A stretch of DNA of 56,215 bases, from the NCBI GenBank assembly GCA_017558205.1, contig JAFYWD010000085.1:1-56215 (forward strand). The letters run 5' to 3'. Source of the stretch: Lachnospiraceae bacterium (GTDB taxonomy: Bacteria; Bacillota; Clostridia; Lachnospirales; Lachnospiraceae). Numbering within the stretch: position 1 is the first letter of the stretch; each line of letters starts with the position of its first letter. Positions 1 through 9,490 of the stretch are shown piece after piece. The translations under genes were made by a program, and so were the position numbers. The notes under the pieces were generated by a model that was given only the letters and a program-made list of their open reading frames with translations, was not told where the DNA came from and did not search any database.

Positions 1-2009
1 AGTCCTTTTTGGGAACAAACATTCAAATCCTTTAAAAGTGCCAGCCAGGCATCCTTAATCTGATTTTCCTTTAATGCTTCTTCTACTTCCTTTACTGCGA
101 TTTTTTCTAAAGCATTTCCCTTTTCAGAAGGAATATCTACCTTTACGGAGGTTTCCTGATGTGCTCCGTTGGTATCTAAAAAGGCTCGCTGAATATTAAC
201 AATCTCTTTTCCTCTCCAGCTTAAAACAAGGCGAGGCTCCTTTGTTACCTCAGCCACAGGTACAGCCTCCAGATTTTCTTCTCCGGCATAAGACAGGAAA
301 AGCTCCACATTGGAAGGATCTACCACAACTGCCATTCTTTCCTGGGATTCGGAAATTGCCAGCTCTGTTCCGTCCAGACCTGCATACTTCTTGGGTACCT
401 TATCTAAATCTACCTTCAGACCGGCTGCCAGCTCTCCGATAGCAACTGATACTCCGCCGGCTCCAAAGTCATTACATTTTTTAATTAATCTGCTTACTTC
501 TTCTCTTCTGAAAAGACGCTGTATTTTACGTTCTGTAGGTGCATTTCCCTTCTGAACCTCAGCACCGCAGGTTTCAATACTGGTTTCCGTATGTACCTTG
601 GAGGAACCAGTAGCTCCGCCACAGCCGTCTCTTCCCGTACGTCCGCCCAGTAAAATAATAATATCTCCCGGATCGGAATTTTCACGGATTACATTCTTTC
701 TGGGAGCTGCTCCCATTACGGCACCAATTTCCATACGCTTTGCAACATAATCAGGATGATAAATCTCTTTTACAAAGCCGGTAGCCAGACCAATCTGGTT
801 ACCATAAGAGGAATAACCGGCTGCTGCTCCTCTTACTAATTTTTTCTGGGATAATTTACCCTTTAAAGTATCTGCTACAGGCACGGTAGGATCTGCCGCT
901 CCCGTAACTCGCATTGCCTGATATACATAACCTCTTCCGGAAAGTGGATCACGGATAGCCCCGCCAAGACAGGTAGCTGCTCCACCAAAGGGCTCAATTT
1001 CCGTAGGATGGTTGTGTGTTTCGTTTTTAAAGAATACCAGCCATTCCTCTTTTACCGGACCGTTTCCGTAATCCATTTCCACAGGTACGATTACGGAGCA
1101 GGCATTAATTTCATCCGAAACCTCCATATCCTCCAGCTTTCCTTCTTTACGCAGCTTGCGCATAGCCATTAAAGCCAGATCCATCAGGCAGACAAATTTA
1201 TCTTCTCTTCCGGCAAAAATTTCTTCTCTGGTATCCAGGTAACACTGATAAGTGGTTTCGATCGGTGTTCTGTAATATCCGTCTTCAAATTCCACATCCT
1301 TAAGCTCTGTTGAGAAGGTGGTATGACGACAGTGATCAGACCAGTAGGTATCAAGCACCCTGATTTCTGTTACGGAAGGATCTCTTTCTTCCTCTTCCTT
1401 AAAATATTTCTGAATATGTAAAAAATCCTTAAAGGTCATAGCCAGCCCCAGGGAATCATAGAACTTTTTCAGTTCCTCCTCTGTCATGGCACGAAAACCA
1501 TCAAATATAACCACATCCTCAGGATCTTCAAAATTAGCTGCCAGTGTTTCCGGCTTTATCATATCCGTTTCTCTGGAATCCACCGGGTTAATACAGTAGG
1601 CCTTAATTTTTTCAAACTCCTGGTCACTGATATTTCCCTGAATCATATAGGTTACTGCCGTCTTAATAATGGGGGCTTCATCCTCTTTTAAAAACTGTAT
1701 ACACTGTAAGGCGGAATCTGCTCTTTGATCAAACTGCCCGGGCAGATATTCCACGGCAAATACTTTGGCATCTTCCGGAATATCCAGTGTTTCATGATAT
1801 AAAACATCTACCGGTGGTTCGGAAAAAACTCTATTACATGCTGTTTCAAAAATCTCTTCTGAAATATTCTCCACATCATAGCGGATAAATTCTCTTACTC
1901 CGGAAACACTTTTAATTCCCAGATAACCGGAAATTTCCGCCTGTAACTCTTTTGCTTTTACTGCAAAAGGAGCTTTTTTCTCAACATAAATTCGTTTGAC
2001 ACTGTCCAT
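1..2009 (-). CDS. purL: Phosphoribosylformylglycinamidine synthase, 5' part (cut by window edge)
   Basis: Fourth step of purine synthesis: ATP- and glutamine-dependent conversion of FGAR to FGAM in the cytosol. The frame is open from ATG at 2009 to the window edge, about 669 codons. Seen: SDHCRHTTF near residue 222 and THNHPTEIEPFGG near residues 332-344 followed by CLGGAIRDP, which are typical of the FGAM synthase catalytic core. The family comes as a long single chain of about 1,200-1,300 residues or as split PurL/PurQ/PurS. The N-terminal extension before SDHCRH indicates the long form, so the C-terminal glutaminase domain should lie beyond base 1. The start has a GGAGG-type site directly upstream and lies 20 nt after the TetR gene, so the two may be co-transcribed. 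No purine riboswitch is visible upstream. Confidence 0.95.
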   Translation of the reverse strand, partial: MDSVKRIYVEKKAPFAVKAKELQAEISGYLGIKSVSGVREFIRYDVENISEEIFETACNRVFSEPPVDVLYHETLDIPEDAKVFAVEYLPGQFDQRADSALQCIQFLKEDEAPIIKTAVTYMIQGNISDQEFEKIKAYCINPVDSRETDMIKPETLAANFEDPEDVVIFDGFRAMTEEELKKFYDSLGLAMTFKDFLHIQKYFKEEEERDPSVTEIRVLDTYWSDHCRHTTFSTELKDVEFEDGYYRTPIETTYQCYLDTREEIFAGREDKFVCLMDLALMAMRKLRKEGKLEDMEVSDEINACSVIVPVEMDYGNGPVKEEWLVFFKNETHNHPTEIEPFGGAATCLGGAIRDPLSGRGYVYQAMRVTGAADPTVPVADTLKGKLSQKKLVRGAAAGYSSYGNQIGLATGFVKEIYHPDYVAKRMEIGAVMGAAPRKNVIRENSDPGDIIILLGGRTGRDGCGGATGSSKVHTETSIETCGAEVQKGNAPTERKIQRLFRREEVSRLIKKCNDFGAGGVSVAIGELAAGLKVDLDKVPKKYAGLDGTELAISESQERMAVVVDPSNVELFLSYAGEENLEAVPVAEVTKEPRLVLSWRGKEIVNIQRAFLDTNGAHQETSVKVDIPSEKGNALEKIAVKEVEEALKENQIKDAWLALLKDLNVCSQKG

Positions 2010-2029
2010 GACTTTCCTCCAAATGATTA

Positions 2030-2617
2030 TTATTCTTCTATCAAAAGACCGGATACTATATGTAACAACTGCCGATCCACTTGACTTTCACTGAGTCCCA
2101 TTGTTTTGGAACAAATTTTCATTCCTTCCAAACTATACATAATACTGCAGGCCTCCTGCTTGGGATCCTCACAGTAAAACTCTCCTCTTAAGGCACCTTG
2201 TTCCAAAATCTTTGTTAACACCGTAATTCCTGCCCTAAATTGATCCTTAATCAGCTTTCCTGTTTCATCCTCAGCTGTATGCGAAAAAAGATACTCATAG
2301 GTAGCAATGGTAAGATCTTCTTTTTTTTGCAGAATTAATTTTTTTTGCTCCTTTAAGAAAAGAAGCAGCAGATCTGACATAGTTTTCATTTCTGTAAGCT
2401 TTACAGCCAAATCCTCTCCCTCTTCTTCCAACTGCCTGGATAAGATTGCATGAAAGACTTCACCGGTACTTCCAAAATACAGATAGAGACCGCCTCTGCT
2501 GATTTGACAGATTTCTACAATATCCTTCATGGTAACCTGCAAAAAGCCTTTTTTTGCAAAAACCTCTCCTGCTTTTGTAATAATATATTCCCTTTTCTGA
2601 TCTGTCTTTTCTCCCAT
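2030..2617 (-). CDS. TetR/AcrR family transcriptional regulator
   Basis: A 195-residue DNA-binding repressor-type protein. The N-terminus has the TetR fold: helix 1 with AGEVFAKKGF, then the helix-turn-helix VTMKDIVEICQISRGGLYLYF at about residues 28-48. The C-terminal 140 residues are the variable ligand-binding/dimer domain, so the ligand cannot be read. It lies 4 nt downstream of a small unknown gene and 20 nt upstream of purL on the same strand. A perfect palindrome at 3155-3168, between this gene group and the divergent gene at 3227, is a candidate operator. The target genes are inferred from position only. Confidence 0.88.
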   Translation of the reverse strand: MGEKTDQKREYIITKAGEVFAKKGFLQVTMKDIVEICQISRGGLYLYFGSTGEVFHAILSRQLEEEGEDLAVKLTEMKTMSDLLLLFLKEQKKLILQKKEDLTIATYEYLFSHTAEDETGKLIKDQFRAGITVLTKILEQGALRGEFYCEDPKQEACSIMYSLEGMKICSKTMGLSESQVDRQLLHIVSGLLIEE

Positions 2618-2621
2618 AAAC

Positions 2622-3098
2622 TTATTCCTGCGTATTCTTAACTCTTTCTCCGTCCCAGTATTCTATTAAATCTTTCATCTTCTTCAGAAGGGCAACGTAA
2701 ACTCCGTTACTGACTCCCTGGCTCCATAGAGCTGCCTTCCTTCTTCCTCCCAATATATAGTGGGAAAGAATCCCTGCCATATTGTCCATATCCCGGATAG
2801 TTGCTTTTTCAATCAGCCTTAATTCATCCTTACCTGTTTTTAATCTGTTTCTTGTATAAACATATACATAATTGCGATCCATAAAGCAGGTGTTTTCAGC
2901 TTCCTTTACAAAACTTAAAAGGGTGGAATCGTATACCGGAAAAGCAATGGAATTAGTGGCAATTCCATCAGCACCGTAATAGCTGGAGGTAGACTGTCCT
3001 GTTTTCGTCTCAAGCCAGCTCAGATAACGGAACAATTTCATGGCATCCGCCCGATAATATTCAACAACTTCCTCACTACTCAGCATCCCTGTACCCAT
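2622..3098 (-). CDS. Conserved hypothetical protein, 158 aa
   Basis: I do not recognise a named family. The protein is soluble, with no signal peptide or membrane segment, mixed charge, and a central Tyr/Arg-rich part (MDRNYVYVYTRNRLKTG) followed by a helical C-terminus. The ATG at 3098 has an AAGGA site 9 nt upstream. The stop is 4 nt from the TetR start, which indicates co-transcription and perhaps a shared role, for example as the regulated partner of the repressor (inference). Codon use looks like its neighbours. Confidence 0.7.
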   Translation of the reverse strand: MGTGMLSSEEVVEYYRADAMKLFRYLSWLETKTGQSTSSYYGADGIATNSIAFPVYDSTLLSFVKEAENTCFMDRNYVYVYTRNRLKTGKDELRLIEKATIRDMDNMAGILSHYILGGRRKAALWSQGVSNGVYVALLKKMKDLIEYWDGERVKNTQE

Positions 3099-3154
3099 AC
3101 TCCCCCATCCTTTCTTTATTCATACTGTTTTAAAGGTATCATAAAAAGAAAAAA

Positions 3155-3168
3155 AAGTATAGATACTT
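3155..3168. promoter_or_regulatory. Palindrome AAGTAT-AG-ATACTT, candidate operator
   Basis: Perfect 6+6 bp inverted repeat with a 2-nt centre, in the divergent region between the minus-strand gene group at 3098 and the plus-strand gene at 3227. A third AAGTAT half-site lies at 3204-3209. On the minus strand it sits where a -35 would be for a TATGAT at 3143-3138. TetR regulators often bind such sites, and one is encoded next door. Binding is inferred. Confidence 0.4.
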
Positions 3169-3226
3169 ATATAAAATCTTTTAAAAATATGATATGATGT
3201 TTTAAGTATGAAAGGAGGTGTTCTCA

Positions 3227-5497
3227 TTGAATACTTACAATAAAAATCAGACCATTATTCAATCAGGAGAACCTTTTATTTGTTTTTATATTATTGCCGA
3301 CGGTACGGTAACAGCTACCCATGATTCTTCGGAATACGCGGAAACCTTTACCCTGAAAAAGGGAGACGTCATAGGAATCTTTGACTTTGGCTATAAGGAG
3401 CATTCTTTCTCTTATAAAGCCGATGACAAGGTAACTGCCATTCCCTATACCTTAACAGACTTTTCCCACCTTCCTTCTCTTTTTGCGGATTCTAAGGAGC
3501 TGGGACATTTTCTGACCCTTTCCATGGTTCAAAGCCTGTTAAAGGTATTTAGTCACTATCAAACGTTAACCTCCTATCAGGATAAGCTGTATCGTTATCT
3601 GATTAAGGCTACAGACAGTTATCAGACTTTTGGAAAGCAGCTGGGATTACCCTTAAAATCTCTTCCCAATAAAGATAAGCTTCAGATTTTTTCCCCACAG
3701 CAGGAAGAGCCTGCCTTTTGGATTGAGGAGTATTATCAGGTGGTTAAAGCTTCTTTAGGAAATCGTAATCCTCTGTTTTCCAATGCAGCCTTTGTCAGTG
3801 GCTTCTTATCACGGAGCGTAGAAGATTTACACAATATTTTATATTACAGTGAAACCATCGCAGAATATTTAAAGGATATTGGCAGCCTGTTGTTAAATGA
3901 TGCTTCTCTGGATTTATTTGATCTTTACACTGATTTATTATTCCGTGCTAAAACCGCCAAAAAGAATTGTGCTGCCCTGGAAGAAAAAATTCAGGAAATG
4001 ATTTCCACCCTCCAAGGTCCTCTGTTTAATGACAGCATTCTTGCCAACGCCAGAATTACTGACTATGAAAGAGAATTGAAGAGAGATCATTCCTATACTG
4101 CTTCTGTCTCTGAAGAAAATCTTGAGGACATCAGGAAAAAATTGTCCGGCTCTGCAGAGCTGATTCTTGATTATGCTGAAACAGTGGAGGATCACCGAAA
4201 GGAATTCTTGCAATATCTTCAAATGTATAAGGATATGGCTGATAAGAATTCCACGGAAAAGGATGCTGATGCCATTCGCCGTAAACTTACTAAGCTTTTC
4301 TACGGTATTTATACCGAGACCTTCCAGATTGCTCTTAATGACCCTACACCACCCAATGTGGTAATGATGTTCTTACATTTTGGCTATATGGATTTGGAAT
4401 TGGCCGGCTTAGAAAATGCCGCTTATCTTTATAAGGTTGCACAAACCTATCAGGGGGATCCTGAAAATGGCATTTATACTTTATATGAGTGGATTAAACA
4501 GATTTATCTGGGCAAAAAAATTCCCAGCCGTAATGAATTGTCTCAGGACTATTCTACCTATCTGATGATGTTAAAAACCCAAAGTAAAATTGATGCGGCT
4601 ACCTATCAAAAAATGCTGGATGATACCACCGGTAAGGTAATGTACGAGCTGGAAAATATGTTCCCGGTAGTTAATAAGGTTACCAACGGACACTTTACTA
4701 CCTTCTGCCCGATCTTTATTCAGGAAAATGTGATAAAGGATTTGGAATCCACCTTACTTACACCTTATAAAATTAAAGAAACCCTGAACAAAATACTTGC
4801 CATTGATTTTTCAGCCTTTTATCGCAGCTATCTTTTCGTAGATGAAAAGCTGGGAATCAGAGAAAATGTTATGGTAGATGTAAAGCCTGACTTTATTTTG
4901 ATGCCCAACGTAGGCTCTCACGGAATCTGCTGGCAGGAAATCGAGGGAATGCACAGGAATACTCCCGGCAGAATGATGCTATCTGCCTTCCATGCAGAAA
5001 ATCTGGAAAAGAGCTTAATCAGTATGATTGGAGATTTCCGTTGGGAGCTTTGCCGTCGTATCCAGGGTATGCGCTGGAATGACGTTACCGAACACTCCCT
5101 TACCAGTGAATATTACGACTATGCCATGTTCTTTAATAAAAACCGGGCAATTTCCCAGGATGCAAGGGAAAAAATTAAGCTTGCCCTGGCCAGAGCAAAG
5201 AATAATTACAAAAACCTCTTTGTCATGGATTACGCCAACTGGATTCAGTACGAATCCAGAGGTGCCGTAAAGCTGAACAAGGTCACAAGACAAATTTTCT
5301 CTACTTATATTCCTTTCCCTGCTGCTACCTGTGAGGAAATTTCTACCAATGGTGCCTTTACAGAAGTTATGCAGGCATATAATCTGAAGAAAAAACAACA
5401 GCTGCATCATCTTCGTAAAATTGTACAAAAATGTCTTTCCCTGGGCAAGCCGGTACCGGAGCCTTTGGAAAACCATATAAGACTAATCGATATGTAA
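3227..5497 (+). CDS. Large protein with N-terminal cyclic nucleotide-binding-like domain
   Basis: About 756 residues. Residues 1-110 look like the cupin-type effector domain of the Crp/Fnr family: IIQSGEPFICFYIIADGTV, then LKKGDVIG. No Crp-type helix-turn-helix follows; the remaining 640 residues are mainly helical and unlike any enzyme I know. They include a TPTPPNVVMMFLHFGY-like stretch, written DPTPPNVVMMFLHFGY here, and a basic C-terminus. No membrane segments are seen. The TTG at 3227 is chosen because AAAGGAGGTG at 3211-3220 is its ribosome site; an in-frame GTG at 3218 lies inside that site. TATGAT hexamers at 3188-3198 could be the -10. A signalling role is inferred from the first domain only. 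Confidence 0.75.
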   Translation: MNTYNKNQTIIQSGEPFICFYIIADGTVTATHDSSEYAETFTLKKGDVIGIFDFGYKEHSFSYKADDKVTAIPYTLTDFSHLPSLFADSKELGHFLTLSMVQSLLKVFSHYQTLTSYQDKLYRYLIKATDSYQTFGKQLGLPLKSLPNKDKLQIFSPQQEEPAFWIEEYYQVVKASLGNRNPLFSNAAFVSGFLSRSVEDLHNILYYSETIAEYLKDIGSLLLNDASLDLFDLYTDLLFRAKTAKKNCAALEEKIQEMISTLQGPLFNDSILANARITDYERELKRDHSYTASVSEENLEDIRKKLSGSAELILDYAETVEDHRKEFLQYLQMYKDMADKNSTEKDADAIRRKLTKLFYGIYTETFQIALNDPTPPNVVMMFLHFGYMDLELAGLENAAYLYKVAQTYQGDPENGIYTLYEWIKQIYLGKKIPSRNELSQDYSTYLMMLKTQSKIDAATYQKMLDDTTGKVMYELENMFPVVNKVTNGHFTTFCPIFIQENVIKDLESTLLTPYKIKETLNKILAIDFSAFYRSYLFVDEKLGIRENVMVDVKPDFILMPNVGSHGICWQEIEGMHRNTPGRMMLSAFHAENLEKSLISMIGDFRWELCRRIQGMRWNDVTEHSLTSEYYDYAMFFNKNRAISQDAREKIKLALARAKNNYKNLFVMDYANWIQYESRGAVKLNKVTRQIFSTYIPFPAATCEEISTNGAFTEVMQAYNLKKKQQLHHLRKIVQKCLSLGKPVPEPLENHIRLIDM

Positions 5498-5530
5498 TTA
5501 AATAATAAAAATCAGGATTTACGAGATACT

Positions 5531-6121
5531 ATGAATTATTATTCCTTATTTGTAAAAAAAACCTTACGTTATCTCCTAAAGCCTTTATCCTTTCTTCCGG
5601 CTCTGTTTATGATGTATATCATTATTAATTTTTCCTCTCAGACCGGAGGTGAGTCCGCTTCGTTAAGCTACCGGGTATCCAAAATCATCGTGTTAGCTTA
5701 TAATAAGATCCTGAACAAAGGATATTCCAACGAAATCTTAAATGAGCTGATTTTTCTGATACATCCTTTTGTACGGAAAACAGCTCATTTTACTGAATAT
5801 TTTGTTCTTGCTCTTACAGTAACGGTTCCATTATATGTGTACAGAATCCGCGGAATATTCCTCTTTTTTACAGGAGGAATATTCTGTATTTTATTTGCAT
5901 TTCTGGACGAATACGTCCAATCCTTTGTTTTAGGAAGATCCTCTTCCCTAAAGGATGTAGGGATTGATTCTTCCGGCGCTTTATCAGGCATCCTTATTGC
6001 CTGGCTTCTTTGCCATATCGGAAGGAAAACTGTTTTTCGTGGACTGTCTTTAGAAGAATATCGTAAAAGAAAAAAAGCCTACGAGAATAGGCTGTCACAG
6101 GAGGAGAAACCCTTTGTTTGA
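5531..6121 (+). CDS. VanZ-like membrane protein
   Basis: A 196-residue integral membrane protein with about four hydrophobic helices. The VanZ-family signature is visible: VRKTAHFTEYFVLAL at about residues 78-92, and a conserved FLDEYVQSFVLGRSSSLKDVGID stretch (residues about 120-142) with the acidic and Arg residues that mark the family. VanZ itself gives low-level teicoplanin resistance, but most homologues in Firmicutes have no assigned role. The gene lies 33 nt after the cyclic-nucleotide-domain gene and overlaps hflX by 8 nt. The ribosome site is weak. Confidence 0.85.
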   Translation: MNYYSLFVKKTLRYLLKPLSFLPALFMMYIIINFSSQTGGESASLSYRVSKIIVLAYNKILNKGYSNEILNELIFLIHPFVRKTAHFTEYFVLALTVTVPLYVYRIRGIFLFFTGGIFCILFAFLDEYVQSFVLGRSSSLKDVGIDSSGALSGILIAWLLCHIGRKTVFRGLSLEEYRKRKKAYENRLSQEEKPFV

Positions 6122-7388
6122 AAATGAATCAAAAAAAGATCTGGCAATTTTAGTCGGTGTTAATCTGGATCATGATGCCGGCTTCCAACGCTCTATGGAA
6201 GAGCTGAAAGCCCTTACCGAGGCTTGTGATATGGAGGTTGTGTGCCTTCATACCCAAAATCTTCCTTCCCCCAACACTGCCTTCTATGTGGGAAAGGGAA
6301 AGGTGGAAGAAATCAGGGAAAGCCTGCTTCTTTACGGAGCTAATACCGTAATTTTTGATAATGCACTTTCTCCTATTCAGGTCCGCAACCTGTCCCAGGA
6401 GCTGGAGGCTGTAATTTTGGACAGAACGGCTTTAATACTGCAAATCTTTGACTGCCGTGCCAAAACTGCGGAGGCAAAAATGCAGGTAGAGCTGGCAAAG
6501 CTTCAATATATGCTGCCCCGTTTAGTAGGTCTTCATAATAATTTAAGCCGGCAGGGCGGCGGCTCCGGTTCTCTCAGTAATAAGGGGGCCGGCGAAAAAA
6601 AGCTGGAGCTGGATCGAAGAAGAATAGAAAAACAAATCAGCTTTCTTAAAAAGGAGCTTTCAGAAATTGAACAGAATAAGGAAGTTATGCGTAAAAAGAG
6701 AAATCTTTCCCTGCTGCCAAAGGTTGCACTGGTAGGATATACCAATGCAGGAAAATCTACCATTTTAAATCAGCTTGTAACCCGTTTTTCCAAAGAGGAA
6801 GAAAAAACTGTCCTGGAAAAAGATATGCTTTTTGCCACCCTGGAAACTTCCGTACGACAGATTTCCCCTGCAGGTAAAAAAAGCTTTCTTTTATCAGATA
6901 CCGTTGGATTTATTGACAAGCTTCCTCACAGTCTGGTAAAGGCTTTCAGATCCACCCTGCAGGAGGTAAGAGAGGCAGATCTTCTGCTTCATGTGATTGA
7001 TTTTTCCAATCCTGATTTTCCTGACCACATCCAGGTAACCAAGGATACCTTAGAGGAACTGAATGCTTCCCATATCCCTGTTCTTTATGTTTACAATAAA
7101 GCAGATCGGATTGATCCCACGGCGGCTGCCAGACTCCTTGATAATAAGCTTTATATTTCAGCCAAAAGTCAGGAAGGTATCGATGCCCTATTAGATGCAA
7201 TAGGGCAACTGTTGAATCAGGGTGATAAATCCCTGACTTTGCTCATTCCCTTTTCCCGTGGAGATATTGTTTCTGTTCTTATGGAAAATGCCAGGATTTT
7301 ATCTACCGAATATACGGCCCAGGGAACTCTTCTTCAGGTAGAAGGCTCTCCTGCTGTTTTAGACCGATATCTCTCTTATTCTGTATAA
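6114..7388 (+). CDS. hflX: HflX ribosome-associated GTPase
   Basis: HflX splits stalled or stressed 70S/100S ribosomes, using GTP (known for the family). Seen in 424 residues: the N-terminal HflX domain with FYVGKGKVEE, the glycine-rich linker GGGSGSLSNKGAGE at about residues 143-156, a coiled coil, G1 GYTNAGKST (about 207-215), G3 DTVGF and G4 NKAD, and a short C-terminal domain. The start is TTG at 6114, with AGGAGG at 6099-6104 spaced 9 nt. The reading frame overlaps the end of the VanZ-like gene, so translational coupling is likely. A terminator follows at 7400. Confidence 0.95.
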   Translation: MFENESKKDLAILVGVNLDHDAGFQRSMEELKALTEACDMEVVCLHTQNLPSPNTAFYVGKGKVEEIRESLLLYGANTVIFDNALSPIQVRNLSQELEAVILDRTALILQIFDCRAKTAEAKMQVELAKLQYMLPRLVGLHNNLSRQGGGSGSLSNKGAGEKKLELDRRRIEKQISFLKKELSEIEQNKEVMRKKRNLSLLPKVALVGYTNAGKSTILNQLVTRFSKEEEKTVLEKDMLFATLETSVRQISPAGKKSFLLSDTVGFIDKLPHSLVKAFRSTLQEVREADLLLHVIDFSNPDFPDHIQVTKDTLEELNASHIPVLYVYNKADRIDPTAAARLLDNKLYISAKSQEGIDALLDAIGQLLNQGDKSLTLLIPFSRGDIVSVLMENARILSTEYTAQGTLLQVEGSPAVLDRYLSYSV

Positions 7389-7399
7389 GATATATAAAA

Positions 7400-7440
7400 A
7401 ACCCGTGTCTTCAGTTTTTACTGCTGACACGGGTTGATTT
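7400..7440. terminator. Bidirectional terminator hflX / SEC-C gene
   Basis: AACCCGTGTC at 7400-7409 pairs with GACACGGGTT at 7426-7435, with further partial pairing inside. A T-rich tail follows on the plus strand and an A-rich run precedes it, so it can serve both convergent genes. Confidence 0.8.
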
Positions 7441-7943
7441 TAATTTTTACCGCAACATTTTTTATATTTTTTACCACTTCCGCAAGGACAGGGATCGTTA
7501 GGATATACCTTCGTCTCTTTTACTATTGTTGTCGAGGATTTCTGCTCCTTATATAAAGCCTTTCTGGTATCCTCATCAAAAATAGCTTCCCATTCTTCCA
7601 GCTCATATAACCAGTCTGCCTGGGCAGCAACCATGTTCTTGTATAACAGCTCCTTATCAAATCCTAAATTAACTACTGTATCCTCTTCCATTTCCTCAAT
7701 GGGGTTGGGCTCCTTTAAGCTGTCATTAATACCATCTAAAAATCCGGTCATTGTCATAACGCTTACTTCATATTTATCTGCTAATTCTTTTACTGTACCG
7801 GTTACTACTTCCTCGGGATTCTTTAAAAGTATTGCATAAATATCTCTTTCAATCTGAAAATAGTTATTCCAAAATCTTTGTAAATCACCCTTATTCGCAG
7901 TTTCTGAATAAGCAGTATCTCTCCATTTTTTTAATAATGCCAT
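7440..7943 (-). CDS. SEC-C zinc-motif protein
   Basis: A 167-residue soluble protein ending in a SEC-C zinc-binding motif, [20 protein letters not shown] (CPC...CC at the extreme C-terminus), as in the tail of SecA and in YecA-like proteins. In SecA this motif binds Zn and contacts SecB or ribosomes. The first 140 residues are helical and acidic and occur in stand-alone SEC-C proteins of Clostridia without a known function. A single gene between the hflX terminator and the ABC transporter operon; the role is not inferable beyond metal binding. Confidence 0.85.
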   Translation of the reverse strand: MALLKKWRDTAYSETANKGDLQRFWNNYFQIERDIYAILLKNPEEVVTGTVKELADKYEVSVMTMTGFLDGINDSLKEPNPIEEMEEDTVVNLGFDKELLYKNMVAAQADWLYELEEWEAIFDEDTRKALYKEQKSSTTIVKETKVYPNDPCPCGSGKKYKKCCGKN

Positions 7944-8020
7944 AATCTTCTTCCTTTCTTGTCCAAATTCAAGCTACCTTGTAGTATACCTCAAAATCTC
8001 AGGAAAGTCCAGTACCACCG

Positions 8021-8776
8021 CTATTCTTCCAATTTTCCGATAAACTCCTGGACTCTGACATTAGAGGAGCAGAAAAGCTGCTCAGGGCTTCCCTCTTCTA
8101 CTATCACTCCGTCCTCCATAAAAATAATACGATCAGACACTTCTCTGGCAAATTTCATCTCATGAGTAACAATAATCATAGTCATATGCTGTTTTGCCAG
8201 ATCTTTGATAACCTTCAATACCTCCGAGGTAAGCTCCGGATCCAGTGCTGAGGTAGGCTCATCAAAATATAATACCTTAGGCTGTAGCGCCAAAGCTCTT
8301 GCAATAGAAACTCTTTGCTGCTGTCCTCCCGATAATTGGTAGGGATAATTATATGCTTTTTCCTCCAGACCCAGCTGCTTCAAAAGCTCCATCGCTCTCT
8401 TCTTTGCTTCCTCCTTGGGAACCTTGTCTACTGAGACAGGAGCATCCATTACATTTTTCAACACATTGAAATGCGGAAACAAATGAAAGCTTTGAAATAC
8501 CAGACCAAAGTTTCTGCTGATTCTTTTACTTTCTTTTTGTGTGGCAAGGCACATTTTTCCATTTTCTTCCCAGGCCACCTTTTCCCCGTTATATGCCAGT
8601 TCCCCGCCATCCATTGTCTCCAGCAGCGTGGCACAACGAAGCAGGGTTGATTTACCGGAGCCGGAAGGCCCGATAATCGATACCACTTCTCCCTTTTTTA
8701 CCGAAATTGAAATATCCTTTAAAACACTCAGACCGCCAAACTGCTTTCTGACATGTTTCATTTCCACTAAATTCAT
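8021..8776 (-). CDS. Polar amino-acid ABC transporter ATP-binding protein
   Basis: A 251-residue ATPase that powers amino-acid uptake at the inner face of the membrane. Seen: Walker A GPSGSGKST (about residues 36-44), signature LSGGQQQR (about 147-154), Walker B VLYFDEPTSALD, and the H-loop in IIVTHEM. The length and the LFPHFNVLKNVM segment fit the GlnQ/HisP/ArtP group. It is last in the operon after the binding protein and permease. The substrate cannot be named from this subunit. Confidence 0.93.
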   Translation of the reverse strand: MNLVEMKHVRKQFGGLSVLKDISISVKKGEVVSIIGPSGSGKSTLLRCATLLETMDGGELAYNGEKVAWEENGKMCLATQKESKRISRNFGLVFQSFHLFPHFNVLKNVMDAPVSVDKVPKEEAKKRAMELLKQLGLEEKAYNYPYQLSGGQQQRVSIARALALQPKVLYFDEPTSALDPELTSEVLKVIKDLAKQHMTMIIVTHEMKFAREVSDRIIFMEDGVIVEEGSPEQLFCSSNVRVQEFIGKLEE

Positions 8777-8802
8777 ATGATTCTCCCTTTTACTTTTTAA
8801 GT

Positions 8803-9453
8803 CTATCGGAAAAACTGGAATTTTTTCTCAACAAATTCCATAACAAAAGCAACTATGTAATTAAAAACAAAATAGAAAATACCGGCGATAATCAAAGGCA
8901 TCATTGAGGTTTCCCTGGCACTAATTCTTTGAGCGATGGTAAACATTTCTGCTACAGAAATTACCATGGCAAGAGAAGTGTCCTTTACCAGTGTAATAGT
9001 TTCATTAGTCACTGATGGTAATATTCTTTTTATTACCTGAGGAAGAATAATCTTAAAAAAGGTCTGAGCCTTACTATATCCAAGTATTTTTGCAGCTTCA
9101 TACTGACCAATTGGCATAGACTCAATTCCACCACGATAAATTTCTGCAAAATAAGCAGCATAATTAATGGAAAAGGCAATAATTACTGCTGTAAAACGAT
9201 ATTGGGTAGATATTTTTATACCAAAAAGATAATAAGGCGCAAAATAGATGGCCATTAGCTGGAGCATTAAGGGGGTTCCTCTCATAATGGCAATATAAAT
9301 TTTCACAATCCCGCGAATTATAACGTTTTTAGACATTCTGCCAAAAGAAATCAATAAACCCAAGGGTAATGAAAATAGTAGTGTAAGTAGAAATATTTCT
9401 ACCGAAATTATCATTCCCTGCCCTAATTGCGCTAAAATAGTAGTAAGTGACAT
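8803..9453 (-). CDS. Polar amino-acid ABC transporter permease
   Basis: A 216-residue membrane subunit with about five helices. The coupling (EAA) motif is visible as EAAKILGYSKAQTFFKIILPQ at about residues 118-138, which docks on the ATPase. An N-terminal GMIISVEIFLLTLLFSLPLG helix and GTPLMLQ are typical of the HisM/GlnP family. It is encoded 26 nt before the ATPase gene and 87 nt after the binding-protein gene, with a hairpin in that gap that probably reduces its transcription. Confidence 0.92.
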   Translation of the reverse strand: MSLTTILAQLGQGMIISVEIFLLTLLFSLPLGLLISFGRMSKNVIIRGIVKIYIAIMRGTPLMLQLMAIYFAPYYLFGIKISTQYRFTAVIIAFSINYAAYFAEIYRGGIESMPIGQYEAAKILGYSKAQTFFKIILPQVIKRILPSVTNETITLVKDTSLAMVISVAEMFTIAQRISARETSMMPLIIAGIFYFVFNYIVAFVMEFVEKKFQFFR

Positions 9454-9490
9454 CTTTTTATCCTTCCTTATTTTGTTTTATGTTTCCTTT

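Noticed and set aside
5015-5476. Open frame of 153 codons on the minus strand
   Set aside because: It lies fully inside the cyclic-nucleotide-domain gene, has no ribosome site and reads like antisense noise rich in Phe and Leu.
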